Notes: generated by a model from the sequence alone, not told the origin. Shown: positions 46,891-58,994, numbered from the stretch's first letter. The stretch: DNA of 64,000 nucleotides from Rhabdophis nuchalis (GCA_039707465.1 CM077644.1:79789375-79853374); one strand, 5' to 3'. A program made the numbers and translations.

Positions 46891-47199
46891 GAGACTGATC
46901 ATTTGTAATCAAATGAAAACTTGGAGTTAATTTGTTCGATAATCCATTAGTTTGTTTTCTTTTCTCTCCACAGTATTCTCAGCAGTCTTCTCCATGGTGA
47001 TCTTAACAACAAAGTTCAAAATTATCAGTACTATTTGTATCTGGTTTTTTTTTTCCAAATCCCACTTTTACTTTCATAAAGTGTCACAGAGAATGTTACA
47101 TTGAGATTGTTAATAAACTAAATTACTTGTACAGACTTCCACAGCTGGTGTTTGCTAAGCAGCGTTGGGCTTCAAAGTTTAATGATATGTGGTCTAGAC

Positions 47200-47334
47200 C
47201 AGGGGTCCCCAACCTTTGCACCTTTAAGTCTGAAGGACTTCAGCTCCCAGACTTCTCCAGCCAGCTTTGCTGGCTGGAAAATTCTGGGAGCTGAAGTCCT
47301 TCAGACTTAAAGGTGCAAAGGTTGGAGACCCCTG
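47200..47334. mobile_element. palindromic hAT-type MITE (135 bp)
   Basis: A near-perfect hairpin: CAGGGGTCCCCAACCTTTGC mirrors GCAAAGGTTGGAGACCCCTG. Exact GTCTAGAC duplications lie at 47192-47199 and 47335-47342. Confidence 0.93.
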
Positions 47335-47342
47335 GTCTAGAC

Positions 47343-47688
47343 AACAGAGTTCCTAAGAATTCACTGGCAGTTTTGGCCATCACAAATAAAGAACTCACCA
47401 GGAAGCAGAACTTCAAAAATGACCAATATTCTTTAAGAAATGACCAATCAGAAACCAAGACCACCAAAACTACAATCAGGAACAGGCACAAAGAACCAAT
47501 CAAAGATCAGTTCTCTGCATCAATCAGAGACCAGCCTGGCTAAAGACCAATCAGTGTTCAGGACACCTGGCTATAAAGATAGGAGTGGAACCCTGCTCAG
47601 TTTCAGCTCAATTATCTATGAACTGCATAGCTGAACTGCCTTTGATCATGCTAATCTCTGTTGCCAGCAAAACATCAGGTAATCTGTT
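47343..47688 (+). promoter_or_regulatory. CCAAT- and TATA-rich segment between two MITEs
   Basis: On the + strand the segment has GACCAATCAG at 47442 and 47545, GAACCAATCA near 47493, GACCAATA at 47421, and then CTATAAAG at 47571-47578, an order and spacing typical of an LTR U3 region or a simple promoter. Its outer edges are mirror images: GTCTAGACAACAG at 47335-47347 and CTGTTGTCTAGAC at 47684-47696. It may be an LTR or TIR element into whose ends the two MITEs inserted. No open frame of note follows. Confidence 0.45.
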
Positions 47689-47696
47689 GTCTAGAC

Positions 47697-47822
47697 CTGG
47701 GGTGGGGAATGGTGGCCCTTTTATGACTTGTGGACTTCAGCTCCCAGAATTTCTGAACCAGTCATCCATAAATTGTGGGAGTTGTTCACAACTCATAAAA
47801 GAGCCTTCATTCCCCATCCTTG
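47697..47822. mobile_element. worn palindromic hAT-type MITE
   Basis: The arms CTGGGGTGGGGAATGGTGGC and AGCCTTCATTCCCCATCCTTG are imperfect inverted repeats with a CTCCCAGAATT core. The flanks GTCTAGAC (47689-47696) and GTCTAGGC (47823-47830) match at 7 of 8. Confidence 0.85.
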
Positions 47823-47830
47823 GTCTAGGC

Positions 47831-48485
47831 CATGGTAAGTAAACCATGAGCACAACACTGTCCAAAATAAGTTATTTTATTCAGTGCAAAATCTCAGCTA
47901 ATTTAGTGTCTCAAGATGTTGTTTCTCAAGTCAGGACAAGTTGCAGTTCTGTAGATTCCGGGATATAAAAAGAATTCCTGTTTAAAGTCCAGAAGTATTA
48001 AGATCTAGCAATAAAATGTTTTCCTTGCCAAACCCTAATATATGGCCTGATTAATAGCAGAGATTCTAGCACTGTAGAACTGACTGAATAAAAGAATCAC
48101 TGCAGATATTTGTGCTTATTTATTCCACAGGGCAACAGACTGAGAATATTTTAAAATATTTCATTCTTAGCAGAGATAAGAATGAATAGTTAATAAATAT
48201 TTTGCATCTAAGACTTGATTCATGAGGTGGCTTAAAAGACTCTCTCATATCATCAGAGGACACAGAAACATTCAGAAAGTGACTATAGAGAAGACAGAAG
48301 ACGTAAGATTTGAAGTGACAAATTGGTTGGAGAGCAGTTTGTACTAGGCTTTATCCAAAAAAATTCAAATGGAAATTATCTCGCCCTTAGAAAAAGATGT
48401 GCAGATGACAGCAAATTCAGGATTTATCACAGTTCAGGGTCAAGAAACCTCACTGGAATTTCAGTGGTCTGCTTTAAAAAAACGC
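47831..48485. other. unannotated stretch
   Basis: No gene or repeat recognised. Confidence 0.4.
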
Positions 48486-48493
48486 TAACCAAT

Positions 48494-48702
48494 AAGGGGT
48501 AGTAATCACCTACTTTCTCTATGGTTCCCAAATGTGAAAGCATGCCACGTCTGCATGTGCGCTCCGTCTACTGTGCATGCATTTTGCCTTTAAAAAGGGC
48601 CAAAATGGGATGCTGTAGAGCTGGAGCTAGTGGGTGGGGCTACCCATGATTTCCACTACTGGTTCAGGCGAGCCAGTCCGAACTGGTAGAATACCACCAC
48701 TG
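48494..48702. mobile_element. worn hAT-type MITE (CAGTGGTGGGATTC family)
   Basis: The right end GAACTGGTAGAATACCACCACTG matches the family terminus. The flanks TAACCAAT (48486-48493) and TAACCAAC (48703-48710) match at 7 of 8. The left terminus is degenerate. Confidence 0.65.
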
Positions 48703-48907
48703 TAACCAACATATGGGAAAACAGAGAACCAGGTTAGTGAAGGAAATGTACTGATTTGAGCTTTCTATGGGAAGCTACATGCAATTGACACTAGATTAGA
48801 CCAGATAAGTCATTCTATGGATTATTAGACTGAAGCCTCTTTCCTACCCGAACAACCATTCATAGTGGATTATTAATATTTAACTATACTGTTTCGTTTT
48901 TAACTTC

Positions 48908-49108
48908 CATTCAATTGTGATTCCTGATGACTGCCTGGACAAATCTCTGCAATTTTTTGGGAAAGATTTTTCAGAAGTGGTTTGCCATCGCCTCCTTTTT
49001 AGGGTTGAGAGAAACTGACTAGTCCAAGGTCTCCCAGCTGGCTTTGCACCCAAGGTGGGTCTAGAACTCAGAGTCTCCTCTCATGCTTTTAACCACAACT
49101 GGATCTCC
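48908..49108 (-). mobile_element. tRNA-derived SINE, antisense
   Basis: Read on the minus strand it begins GGAGATCCAGTTGTGGTTAA (tRNA-like box A region), continues AGTTCTAGACCCACCTTGGG (box B region) and GCCAGCTGGGAGACC, and ends CAGGCAGTCATCAGGAATC. Related pieces lie at 21905-22025 and 54035-54100. Confidence 0.65.
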
Positions 49109-49737
49109 AACTAATATTAAAATATTAAAAGTAAACATGACTAATACTAAAATCAATTAAGAGTCATTAACCTAGCAAACAGATTATTTATATGGGAGAG
49201 ACTGAAAGCAACATGTAACTATGACAGAATAAAGGTGGCAAACCCTGCCTGCCATCCTTCCAAGAGATCTTTCAAACTCATAAGCTGTATTTGGGAGGCG
49301 ATAAACCAGTGTAAAATAGATAAGGTATTTTCCCTGCAGTATTTCTCATGCTGGAAGAGAGAACATTGAAATGGGCTGATGAGCTAGTAGGAAATTGTGG
49401 GAGATGTGGAGATGGAGATGAAGAAGATTGATGGTTTAATTTAAGATTTAAGCAGCTTTTGACTGCTGAAAAATCACCTTTTCCAGGATGCACTGAAGCG
49501 TTCCAGTGACAATGAAGGGATCATGTTGACTTAACCAGAAAGGGAGGAGAGGATCTGAAGAAGAATCAGTTTAATAGGCAACACTTTATTAACCAAAATA
49601 GTTTGCCACATGAGTGTAAATAATGTCTTTGCTCGATTCTGAAGGGACAAACTATAGTAAGCTCACAGTGACTTGGTTGGTCAATTTTTACTATAGCAAG
49701 TTGGAAAATAGTTAATTGCTGATGGTAAGGTAACAAA
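49109..49737. other. unannotated stretch
   Basis: No gene or repeat recognised. Confidence 0.4.
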
Positions 49738-49773
49738 GTCCCCTTGGGGAGAGAGAGCGGGATATAAATTAAA

Positions 49774-49803
<30 letters not shown>
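49738..49803 (+). mobile_element. L2-clade LINE 3' end with ATT tail
   Basis: CCCCTTGGGGAGAGAGAGCGGGATATAAAT then (ATT)n is the L2 3' terminus, very severely 5'-truncated. Confidence 0.75.
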
Positions 49804-49805
<2 letters not shown>

Positions 49806-49901
49806 AAACAATGAAATGATTTACTGTTTTTACGTTGTTCTAAATGTTCTATGGTTCTTTGGTGGAAGGAAAGTGGAAAAACTTTTACATTCGAATTACA
49901 G

Positions 49902-50408
49902 AGGAGTTCTGGTGGTGCAGTGGTTAGAACCTTCGTACTATCACGGATCTGTGCCTCTTCCATCGGGCACTAAAAACACACCTATTTCATGCAGCCGGCC
50001 TGGTATAGTTTTAAATGTGATTTTAAATTGGGTTTGTAATGAAATTATTTTAGCACGGGCTCCAAATTTAATTTATTTTTAACCCATTTCTAATATTTAT
50101 TGTACTTATTGCTATGTTTTTATTATTTCCTGTGCACTGCCCTAAGTCCCCCCAGGGAGATAGGGCGGTATATAAATATAATAAAACTGAAACTGAAACT
50201 GAAACAGAATGCAGTATTTCAGGCTCACTCTGCCCACGGACTGGAGTTTGATCCTGACGGGAATCAAGGTTGACTCAGCTTTCCATCCTTCCAGGACCAG
50301 TAAATTGAGGACCCAGATTGCTGAGGCAAATATGCAATAAACCTGCCAGATTGTGCTGTAAAGCCCCATGGGATGGTATATAGGTCTAAGCACTATTGCT
50401 ATTGCCTT
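49902..50408 (+). mobile_element. tRNA-derived SINE split by an L2 insertion
   Basis: The head TTCTGGTGGTGCAGTGGTTAGAA lies at 49907-49929. The sequence resumes at 50206 with AGAATGCAGTATTTCAGGCT and runs through GGTTGACTCAGCTTTCCATC and CTAAGCACTATTGCTATTGC. The 62845-63090 copy shows the same order without interruption. Confidence 0.85.
49930..50205 (+). mobile_element. L2-clade LINE 3' end nested in a SINE
   Basis: The first bases encode the worn end of the L2 frame (K.HTYFMQPAW), followed by the T-rich 3' untranslated region, TGTGCACTGCCCTAAGTCCC, GGGCGGTATATAAATATAAT and a (TGAAAC)n tail. It sits between the two halves of the SINE with a short repeat AGAA at the junctions. Confidence 0.85.
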
Positions 50409-51404
50409 TATATAATTTATTATGAATTGGAACATTACAGAATATACACTCATTAAGAAAATCATTAGTGTGTTGTTGTATATTGCTAATTAATATACAT
50501 TTAGGACCAGAGATTTACTGCCAAATCACTGACTGTATATCATTTAGTACAATATGTGTGTATATTTGATTTCTATGCAACTATTTGTGGCTCTTTCAGT
50601 GTTAAAATTAGGTAACCCATTCCACAAGAATCTGACAAGAGAAATTTAATTTTTTTTAGTATTTATTTTTGTAATGAGACATTCCTTACTTAATAATTTA
50701 AAATCAGTTTTGAAAGCATGGTACGTGCTATGTTATCATTCAATTACTTAATATTGATTAGAATTAGACAAATAAGTACTAAAGTCAGCCGTTGTCTTAC
50801 AAGGAAAAAATTCTTTAAGCTTCCTGGTTGTATTCCAATAGAGGAATTAGGAGACTATTTTCCATATAAAATAGCAACAACTTCCATATGCCAAAAAGTA
50901 CAGATAAAAATGTATTTTTAAGCTTCTTACTTTAAAAAGCAGTATTTGTCAAAGGCCAAATAGTAAAACACATAGATATTTTTTAGGCCTTTTTGATTTC
51001 AAAATACTCAAATTCCTAAATTTTACCTGTACCTACAGCTTCAACGTTGAGAAAAAACACAATCAAAGGAAATATATTACTCCTTTTCTTTTAAAAAATG
51101 TCATTTCCATCTATCGATTTGCAACAGAAAGAATAATAAATAAATAAATAAATATTTTTTGAAACACAGAGTAAACATATATCTTGCTATAGATCAAAGA
51201 AACACATGCATAGAATGCAATATATATATTATCAGATAGCTAGAGAAACAGACGTACTGTACATAGGAACCTGGATAAGGTTCCTATGAATTGCAAGTAA
51301 AACTAAATTGATTTTTAAGTAATATGTACTATACAAATGATCTTTCTGCCAGTTGTTCTACTGAAATAGATACTGGCTTTACAGCCTATTCCTTAATTCT
51401 CCTC
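50409..51404. other. AT-rich stretch, nothing identified
   Basis: No gene or repeat recognised. Confidence 0.4.
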
Positions 51405-52186
51405 TATGAGCCAGCAGTGTGCTGCTGCAGCCAAACACCCAACACAGTTCTCGATTGTATTAACAAAGGGATAGAATTAAGACCACGTGAAGTGTTAATA
51501 CTACTTTATAATGCCTTGGTAATACTACATTTGGAATACTACATCCAGTTTCGGTCGCCATGATATAAAAAAGATGTTGAGACTCTAGAAAGATTGCAGA
51601 TAAGAACAACAAAGGTGATTAGAGGACTGGAGGCTAAAACATACGTAGAACAGTTGCAGGAACTGGGTATGTCTAGTTTAATGAAAAGAAGGACTAGGGG
51701 AGACATGATAACAGTGTTCCAATATCTCATTGGTTGCCACAAAGAAGAGGGAATCAAGCTATTCTCCAAAGCACCTGAGGGCAGGACAAGAAGAAATGGA
51801 TGGAAACCAATCAAGGAGAAAAGCAACCTAGAACTAAGGAGAAAATTCCTGACAGAACAATTAACTAGTTGAACAACTTGCCTACAGAAGTTGTGAATTC
51901 TCCAATTCTGCAAGTCTTTAAGAAGATGTTGGATAGCCAATTGTCTGAAATGGTATAGGGCAGGAATGTCAAACTTGTGGCCCACGAAGCAGATGCATCA
52001 CGTGCTGGCCATGCCCATGCCCAGTTTAGCAAAGGGGGGAAAAGTCCTGATGCATCATGTGATGTTGCCATGATGATGCGAGTTTGACACTCCTGGTATG
52101 GGGTTTCCTGCCTGAGCAGGGGTTGGACTAGAAGACCTACAAGGTCCCTTCCAACTATTCTATTCTATTCTATTCTATTCTATTCT
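51405..52186 (+). mobile_element. CR1 LINE 3' end with ATTCT tail
   Basis: The sequence runs GTGTGCTGCTGCAGCCAAAC, TTAATACTACTTTATAATGC, GGAGACATGATAACAGTGTTCC, GTTGGACTAGAAGACCTACA, then (ATTCT)n at 52157-52186. This corresponds to the C-terminal CR1 reverse-transcriptase region and its 3' untranslated region. A MITE interrupts it at 51961-52095. The ATTCT/AATAG tail is characteristic of snake CR1 copies. Confidence 0.9.
51961..52095. mobile_element. hAT-type MITE nested in CR1
   Basis: The ends CAGGAATGTCAAACTTG and GAGTTTGACACTCCTG are inverted repeats. The flanks GTATAGGG (51953-51960) and GTATGGGG (52096-52103) match at 7 of 8. Removing the element restores the CR1 phrase GAAATGGTATGGGGTTTCC. 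Confidence 0.92.
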
Positions 52187-54034
52187 TCCATTAGCAAATA
52201 AAGTAGAAGAAAATTTGCTATTCTCTTTCTGATTATATGCTCAGAAATTTGTAGTGGGGGCAACAAAGGAACAGTAGATGATAAAATGAGGCTTTCAAAA
52301 GTAGATCCCTGAAGCAGGTTCCCAACAATGGATACAATACCGATTAAGTTAGGATTGGGTTTTGCGTTACTGTCATACTGACCCAATAATGCCAGAATGT
52401 TACTTTGCTTTGATATATTATGTTTGTTTATTTATTAATAAATTTTATATAGCTCCCATTGCAATATATAACTGGGCAGCTCATAAACTGTTAAAAACAT
52501 TATTGAAACAACAGAACAATAGAAAACAATAGAAACAATAGAAACATCTCAGCATTTAAATTATGTTATACTATTCTATGTTTAGATGTCAAAATTATTA
52601 TTTCAACATTCAGAAATAAGTACAACTATTCCAGTATCTGGTACTAATGGAACCATATTATAGTCATATTGCCTATAAATACCAAATTCTAATCAAGAGT
52701 TCAGTAAGTTAAACCGGTTTGAACTCATGAGAACTTTATTGTAATTATTCATTTATTAAGAAAATTTATATAGCTGCCCCGTTCATTCAGGTAACTCTGA
52801 GCAGTTTACAGAAGTAAAACCTCACATACAAAATCCATTAAACCCTCATTTCTTAACAACCACAATGAAATCACTTGATGGACTTTGAATCACTCTTGAG
52901 GTCCCCAGGACTGTTGAGAGACTATGCCTTCAGGGCCTTTCAAAAGAGTATAAAGTGGAGGCCAATCTTATCTCCACGGAGAGATAAAAGAACATATCCA
53001 CAGAGATGATGCTTCTAGATCTGAATCTTAGGGAGTAGATAAAATAAGGATGATTTAATGATATTTGGGAGTAACCTGCTTTGAACCAAGTGGAACTCAA
53101 TTCATTATGGATCACTTTGTTGTATATTCTCATACCTGAACCAAATTAAAAACTATGATCCAAAACATTGCCAGGAAGGAAACATTTGGGGCAACGAGCA
53201 ATGAAAAAAAATAGTTTATTATCTTGTCTTTGAAAGAAATATGACAGTGGTGCCTCAGGCAGATGCCCCTTCAAATGTTTATGTCCATCTGCAGATCCAG
53301 GTAGTTCATATGCATTTCTAGTTTGAGCGTATTAATTTATATATGTCTATATATACAAATTTACATATACAGATAGGTGAACCTCCACACTGATATGCAC
53401 CTACCTACACATCTATGCATGTGTGAAAGAGAGAGAAACAAATGGACAGAAGCTATATACCAATTTTCTTGACATGTTTTTCCTGTTTTCATCACTTCAT
53501 CACTCTCCACGGAATATCACATTCCACAGAAGAAGCTGTAAAGCACCTGATGCCTTAAGGGGATGAGGATAACAGATTTCTGTTCCATTATTTATATGTT
53601 TCAATTAAAATATTCAAACCATCTGCTTCAGATGTACAGATAAATAGAAAAGCAAAGCAAAATGCATAGAATACAATGCATACTTTTTTTTTCAGGATAA
53701 AAGCTATAAAATCCAAGAGTGAGGAATAAAAAACAAAGGATTCTACTAAATGCTTTATCAGCCACCTGCTGTTTGCTGAATAGTATTTTGATATTGAATT
53801 CTTTTGAATACAACAACAACAACAAATTAAAAATACTAGTGTCTGGCAGGATTGTCTTTGGCAGATGTAGATATCTATTTACGTAGAAGGAAAAAAGTAG
53901 ATAACATCTTGAGTACGAAATGTAAGCAATTACTGGTTGATACTGTTTGTCACTTTCTCTATTCTTAATTGTGCTTTTAATAAAAATCAAGCAACATAGG
54001 TATTGTAATTTTTATTTACTCACTTCTCTAATAA
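52187..54034. other. AT-rich stretch with two LINE 3' relics
   Basis: 52426-52500 and 52740-52815 read on the minus strand as worn LINE 3' ends (GCTGCCCAG.., then a TAAA tail). Nothing else recognised. Confidence 0.4.
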
Positions 54035-54100
54035 TATCTGGATTTCACACTCTCCCAGTTTGTAGACTGATGTCTTAACCGCTACACAAAGCGGATTTTC
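54035..54100 (-). mobile_element. fragment of a tRNA-derived SINE, antisense
   Basis: On the minus strand TTGTGTAGCGGTTAAGACAT and ACAAACTGGGAGAGTGTGAA match the tRNA-like head of the SINE type seen at 48908-49108. Confidence 0.5.
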
Positions 54101-54539
54101 TTTACCTTACAAGTATTCTTCAGACTTGTTATATTTATATTTGGATTTCTTTAAAAATGTATTGGATCCATCCTAAAACTATTGTTATGGGGAAATGGTT
54201 TCAAATGTTTCAGCCCAAGAGATAAATAATTTCTATTGGACATTGGGTAAGAGTACACAGTGAGTGAGAAGCCACAAAAAGGAAAGCTAAGTATATATCT
54301 ACAATGAAGTAAGATCCAAGAAATTGAATAAATTACACTTGTCTTAAGTTGAATCATCAATGGACAGAATAATAGTGCTTTTCCAATTTCTCCTCTTAAT
54401 AATTTCTGACACTAAATATCACTGACATTCCTTAAAACAAAGTCAAATTCTGCATTTTTAAAATATATTTCAACATAAATGTACATTAACTGGTTATCAA
54501 TTTGCTTCCACGTGTGATTCAGATCCGTTTATTACCTAT

Positions 54540-54965
54540 AAAAGCTGATCTGGCATAGGGCTGAGGGAACTTCTGTTTCCTGTACTTTTTACCTGGTTGA
54601 TTCAACCTTGTGCAGTTAGCTTACTCCAGATTCTTTCAGTTAAACATTGTCAGCCTTTGGAACCCAAGAAATGTGCCTTGTCTGTAATATCACTTGCTCT
54701 CTGGAATAGGGTTCAACCGAAGATCTACTGTAGATGTCCCCCTCCCTACATTATTCAGCATAGACCTCTTTGCTCTGCCCTTTGGGGAGAGAAAGTGAGA
54801 CCCCTTATTTCATTTCATTCGACATGTCATTCTTGCCATCATTTTTCTTTTTCCTCCTTTTTATTGCTTTTACTGTAATTTCTTTGTTTTGACTATTGTG
54901 GGACACCCAAAGTTGTTGGAGATCAGATGTCATACAACTTTAATAAACTATTAGTATTATCTATT
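54540..54965 (+). mobile_element. worn LINE 3' end, probably L2-clade
   Basis: Peptides such as SLALWNRVQPKIYC and a 3' end GTCATACAACTTTAATAAACTATTAGTATT resemble an L2-type C-terminus (ALWN) and tail. The frame is heavily altered. Confidence 0.4.
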
Positions 54966-55281
54966 TTATGGTTGGTTGCATAGTTAGTCAGATATTTAGA
55001 CTGGATTTGGCATTTCCCCCCATTTATTGAGTCCTTCCCAAAGACCTTGGATAGGTAGATGTTGTTTAATAATATAAAAGCTTCTGTCACAAGATGTAAA
55101 CTCTTTTAAATGGGCTAGAGTCACCTTGTAGGGGAGACTTTTTTTAAACTCCATAGAATCTAGTATGCAACTCCATTATAGCTAAAACAGGCAAACGAAA
55201 ACAGTTTTGGTATATGCAAAAATATTATATATATATCATATATTTTAAAAAATTGTAGGGGCTGCTATTCTATTGGATTAC

Positions 55282-55622
55282 AGGGATGCAGTGGCTCAGT
55301 GGCTAAGATGCTGAGCTTGTCAATCAGAAAGGTCACCAGTTCTGCAGTTTGAATCCCTAGTGCCACATAATGGAATGAACTCCCATTACTTGTCCCAGCT
55401 TCTGCCAACCTAGCAGTTCGAAAGAATGTAAAAATGAAAGTAGAAAAATAGGAACCACCTTTGGTGGGAGGGTAACAGCATTCCATAAGTCTTCAGCATT
55501 TAGTCATGTTGGCTACATGACCAACATCTTTGGCTCTTTGGCTTACAAACGGAGATGAGCACCACCACCCAGAGTCAGGAACAACTAGCACATATGTGCG
55601 AGGGGAACCTTTACCTTTACCA
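55282..55622 (+). mobile_element. Sauria-type SINE with 11-bp target duplication
   Basis: The head GCAGTGGCTCAGTGGCTAAG with a downstream GTTTGAATCC is the tRNA-like promoter (boxes A and B). The 3' end TCAGGAACAACTAGCACATA, then GTGCGAGGGGAACCTTTACC, is the Bov-B-like tail of Sauria SINEs. Exact TATTGGATTAC duplications lie at 55271-55281 and 55623-55633. The frame at 55530-55712 is repeat sequence. Confidence 0.95.
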
Positions 55623-55633
55623 TATTGGATTAC

Positions 55634-56167
55634 TGGATGTTTTCTTAAAACTGGCTATTCCAGTAGGCCTTGGGGACCGAGATTTTCTAATGCTGTGTCT
55701 CTGGAATTATAACATTTGTTTAGTGTAACAGATGTTCCTAAAATGTGTTTATATAGATAGGTTTTCCCTCATTATTGTAGCCTGTTTTTTTAATCTGAAT
55801 TATAAAGGCAGGTATGTGTGCTGTTCAGAGTCATCAATAATTGACTCTCAGTAACATATAATACAAATAAATAAATAGAATTAATTTGTGTTTTTTAATA
55901 ATTCAACAGATGTTTCAAGTATTTTGTAAATTGTTCTGAGCACTGCAAAATATGTTATGCTTTTCTGGAAGGTTAAATTGGAGAGATTAGACTAGATGAT
56001 CTACAGAATTCTCTTTCCGCAATGGGAATTGTGGGCTGAAATTTTCACTAATAACAATTAGTTATTAGTTACTAGAATAAAACAGCTATTTAAAACAAGA
56101 TTGGTATATATTGGATACCACTTTATTTCTCCATCTACCCAAACGCTTGTTCTTTTCTTCCTTTCAG
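55634..56167. other. unannotated stretch
   Basis: No repeat recognised with confidence. Confidence 0.4.
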
Positions 56168-56259
56168 CATTAGAAAAAGATTGTGTCCAAATTATCTTAT
56201 GGAATATCAACAATAACTGTCATATTTACTTATCTCAAAAGTCTTTTGATGCACTTCCA
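56168..56259 (+). CDS. weak candidate coding exon (gene not recognised)
   Basis: A strong pyrimidine tract TTCTTTTCTTCCTTTCAG precedes it and CCA|GTAAGT follows. Only one frame is open across the 92 bp; it reads LEKDCVQIILWNINNNCHI and onward, leaving phase 0 at the donor. Such a phase-2 start would not join directly to the 36703-36768 exon. No family recognised; chance is a real alternative. Confidence 0.28.
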
Positions 56260-56381
56260 GTAAGTTGGTTGATACAATATTTTACAATATAGCTTATGCC
56301 AAAATGTGGGCTATAATATCTCCAATTAGCCTGCCTCTCTGAGGGATAATTGTGGAAACTTTAAAATGAACAAGAAAATTA

Positions 56382-56822
56382 CCATATTTTTGGAGTATAA
56401 GACGTACTTCCCATCCCCCAAAAACGTGGATGAAAATTTCAGTTCATCTTATAGACTGAATACAGGCCTATTATTTGGCTCCCAAACTCTCCATGTATCG
56501 CCTTTCCCAACCCCCAGAAACACTCTGCAGTGCTCCACATGGTCTGTTTTTGGCAAAAAAGGCCAGTTTTCAGGGTCCAAAAATCTCTGCACATTGCTTT
56601 TGTACCCTCCTCGGACCGCAGAAGCACTCTACAGGCCAAAATTGGTGTGTTTTGGGCAAAAATGGGACATGAGGAGAGTTCAGAAGGCCAAAAATAGGCC
56701 TGGTTTTGGCCTACAAAGTGCTTCTGGGGGTTGGGGAGGGCGAAAACAGGACATGCAAAGGCCAAAAATTATTGTTTTCTTCCTCTAAAACTAGGTGTGT
56801 GTTATAGTCCGAAAAATATGTT
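56382..56822. mobile_element. TIR element E family (GGAGTATAAGAC), complete MITE
   Basis: The left end ACCATATTTTTGGAGTATAA and the right end TTATAGTCCGAAAAATATGT are inverted repeats. The interior is GC-rich filler with opposing GGCCAAAAA blocks. Frames on both strands (56366-56788) are repeat sequence. Confidence 0.75.
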
Positions 56823-57549
56823 AAGTAAGAACTGAGTTTGAAGAAACAGGATAGAACAGAAACGTCTTTAAAGAAGAATGCCCATTGTCTGTTTAATTTA
56901 TATGGTAAATGTATTTTAAGAAGATTGGAAGAGATGAGAAAGATAAGTCAGCAACATGCTCAATGAATTCACAGGTGATGGTGAAGAAATGAAGGTGGTA
57001 GGCTCAAGTTAGGATGAAACCAGCATAGTCAAGAAGTATAGGAAATTATTTCTAGAAAGGAAAGGAAACACACAGACAAGATTGAGTCTATGACCATTCT
57101 AATCACCTCCGTGCTTGAAAGTGGCTAACTTACAAATACTTGAGCTTCTTATCTCCTCTCAGTCATAAGCTCTTAAACCTTGGAAGATTTGGTTTCTTTG
57201 CAGTGAGAAAAATATTCCGGGGAATGACTGAGCATCTTTCCTACCAAAACCCCAGCACTGACTTCTTCTACATCATTAAGACGATTGTGGGATGGATTTG
57301 ACCTTTGACCTTGAGTCCCCACCACTGCAATACTAATTAGGTGACAAACTCTGTTTTGTCAGCGTAACAGTTCAGTGCTGAATAAAAATATACCATTTAC
57401 TTCCTCTGTGTCAGATACTTGGAGATTTTCCTTCAAGTCAATTTGTTCTTGCTTCCTTCAGGTCCTGTGCTTGGAATTGCCTCCAGGTACAATTTTAGGG
57501 CACCTTTCCTCTCTCAAGTTTAAAATACATACTAAAATAATATAAATGT
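56823..57549. other. unannotated stretch
   Basis: No gene or repeat recognised. Confidence 0.4.
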
Positions 57550-58149
57550 ATGCATCTAAATACTAGCAAGACAAAGGAGATGGTGCTAGATTTCCGGAGG
57601 CACAGAGAGGAACCTGCCCCACTGTATATCGAGGGAGGCTGTGTGGAGAGGGTTTCCTCTTTTAAATTCTTAGGAGTGCTTATTAGCCAAGATCTCACCT
57701 GGAAAAACAACACGTCTCTGGTGATTGGAAAAGCTCAACAGAGACTTCATTTCCTTAGAGTCCTGCGGAAAAATCAGGTGGAACAACGGCTGATGACCTC
57801 TTTCTATCAGTCCATCATAGAAAGTGTCCTCACATATTGTATCACAGTGTGGTATGCTGGTTTAACAGTTGCGGAGAGGAAGGCACTACAGAGAGTGATC
57901 AATTCGACACAAGAAACCATCGGTTGCCCTCTGACATCACTGGATAACATCGCCAGATCTCGCTGCTTTAGCAGAGCAAGGAAGATTCTCAAAGATGATT
58001 CACACCCTGGTTGGTATCTCTTTGCCCTTCTACCATCAGGCAGGAGATATAAAAGTATAGCCAGCCGAACGAACAGGTTTAAAGGTAGCTTCTATCCATG
58101 GCCTGTGAGACTTTTAAATTCAACAGCAATCACTCCATGCACATGCTAG
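57550..58149 (+). CDS. Rex1-like LINE reverse-transcriptase C-terminus (199 codons)
   Basis: The frame opens HLNTSKTKEMVLDFRR, then SFKFLGVLISQDLTW (about residues 37-51), KAQQRLHFLRVLRK, YQSIIESVLTYCITVWYAG, RKALQRVI and LLPSGRRYKSI, to a stop after TPCTC. This order is that of the C-terminal half of Rex1/CR1-group LINE polymerases, beyond the catalytic aspartates. There is no internal stop, so the copy is fairly young. The ATG at 57550 is only the first in the open frame; the true start was lost by 5' truncation. Confidence 0.82.
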   Translation: MHLNTSKTKEMVLDFRRHREEPAPLYIEGGCVERVSSFKFLGVLISQDLTWKNNTSLVIGKAQQRLHFLRVLRKNQVEQRLMTSFYQSIIESVLTYCITVWYAGLTVAERKALQRVINSTQETIGCPLTSLDNIARSRCFSRARKILKDDSHPGWYLFALLPSGRRYKSIASRTNRFKGSFYPWPVRLLNSTAITPCTC

Positions 58150-58239
58150 TTTTTTCTTTTTTCTTTTCTCTCTTTTTTGTTTCTGTTATAATTTTGCACC
58201 AGTGAAGTTAAAACCAATTTCACTGTAATTTTTACAAAG

Positions 58240-58986
<747 letters not shown>

Positions 58987-58994
58987 CATTGGAT

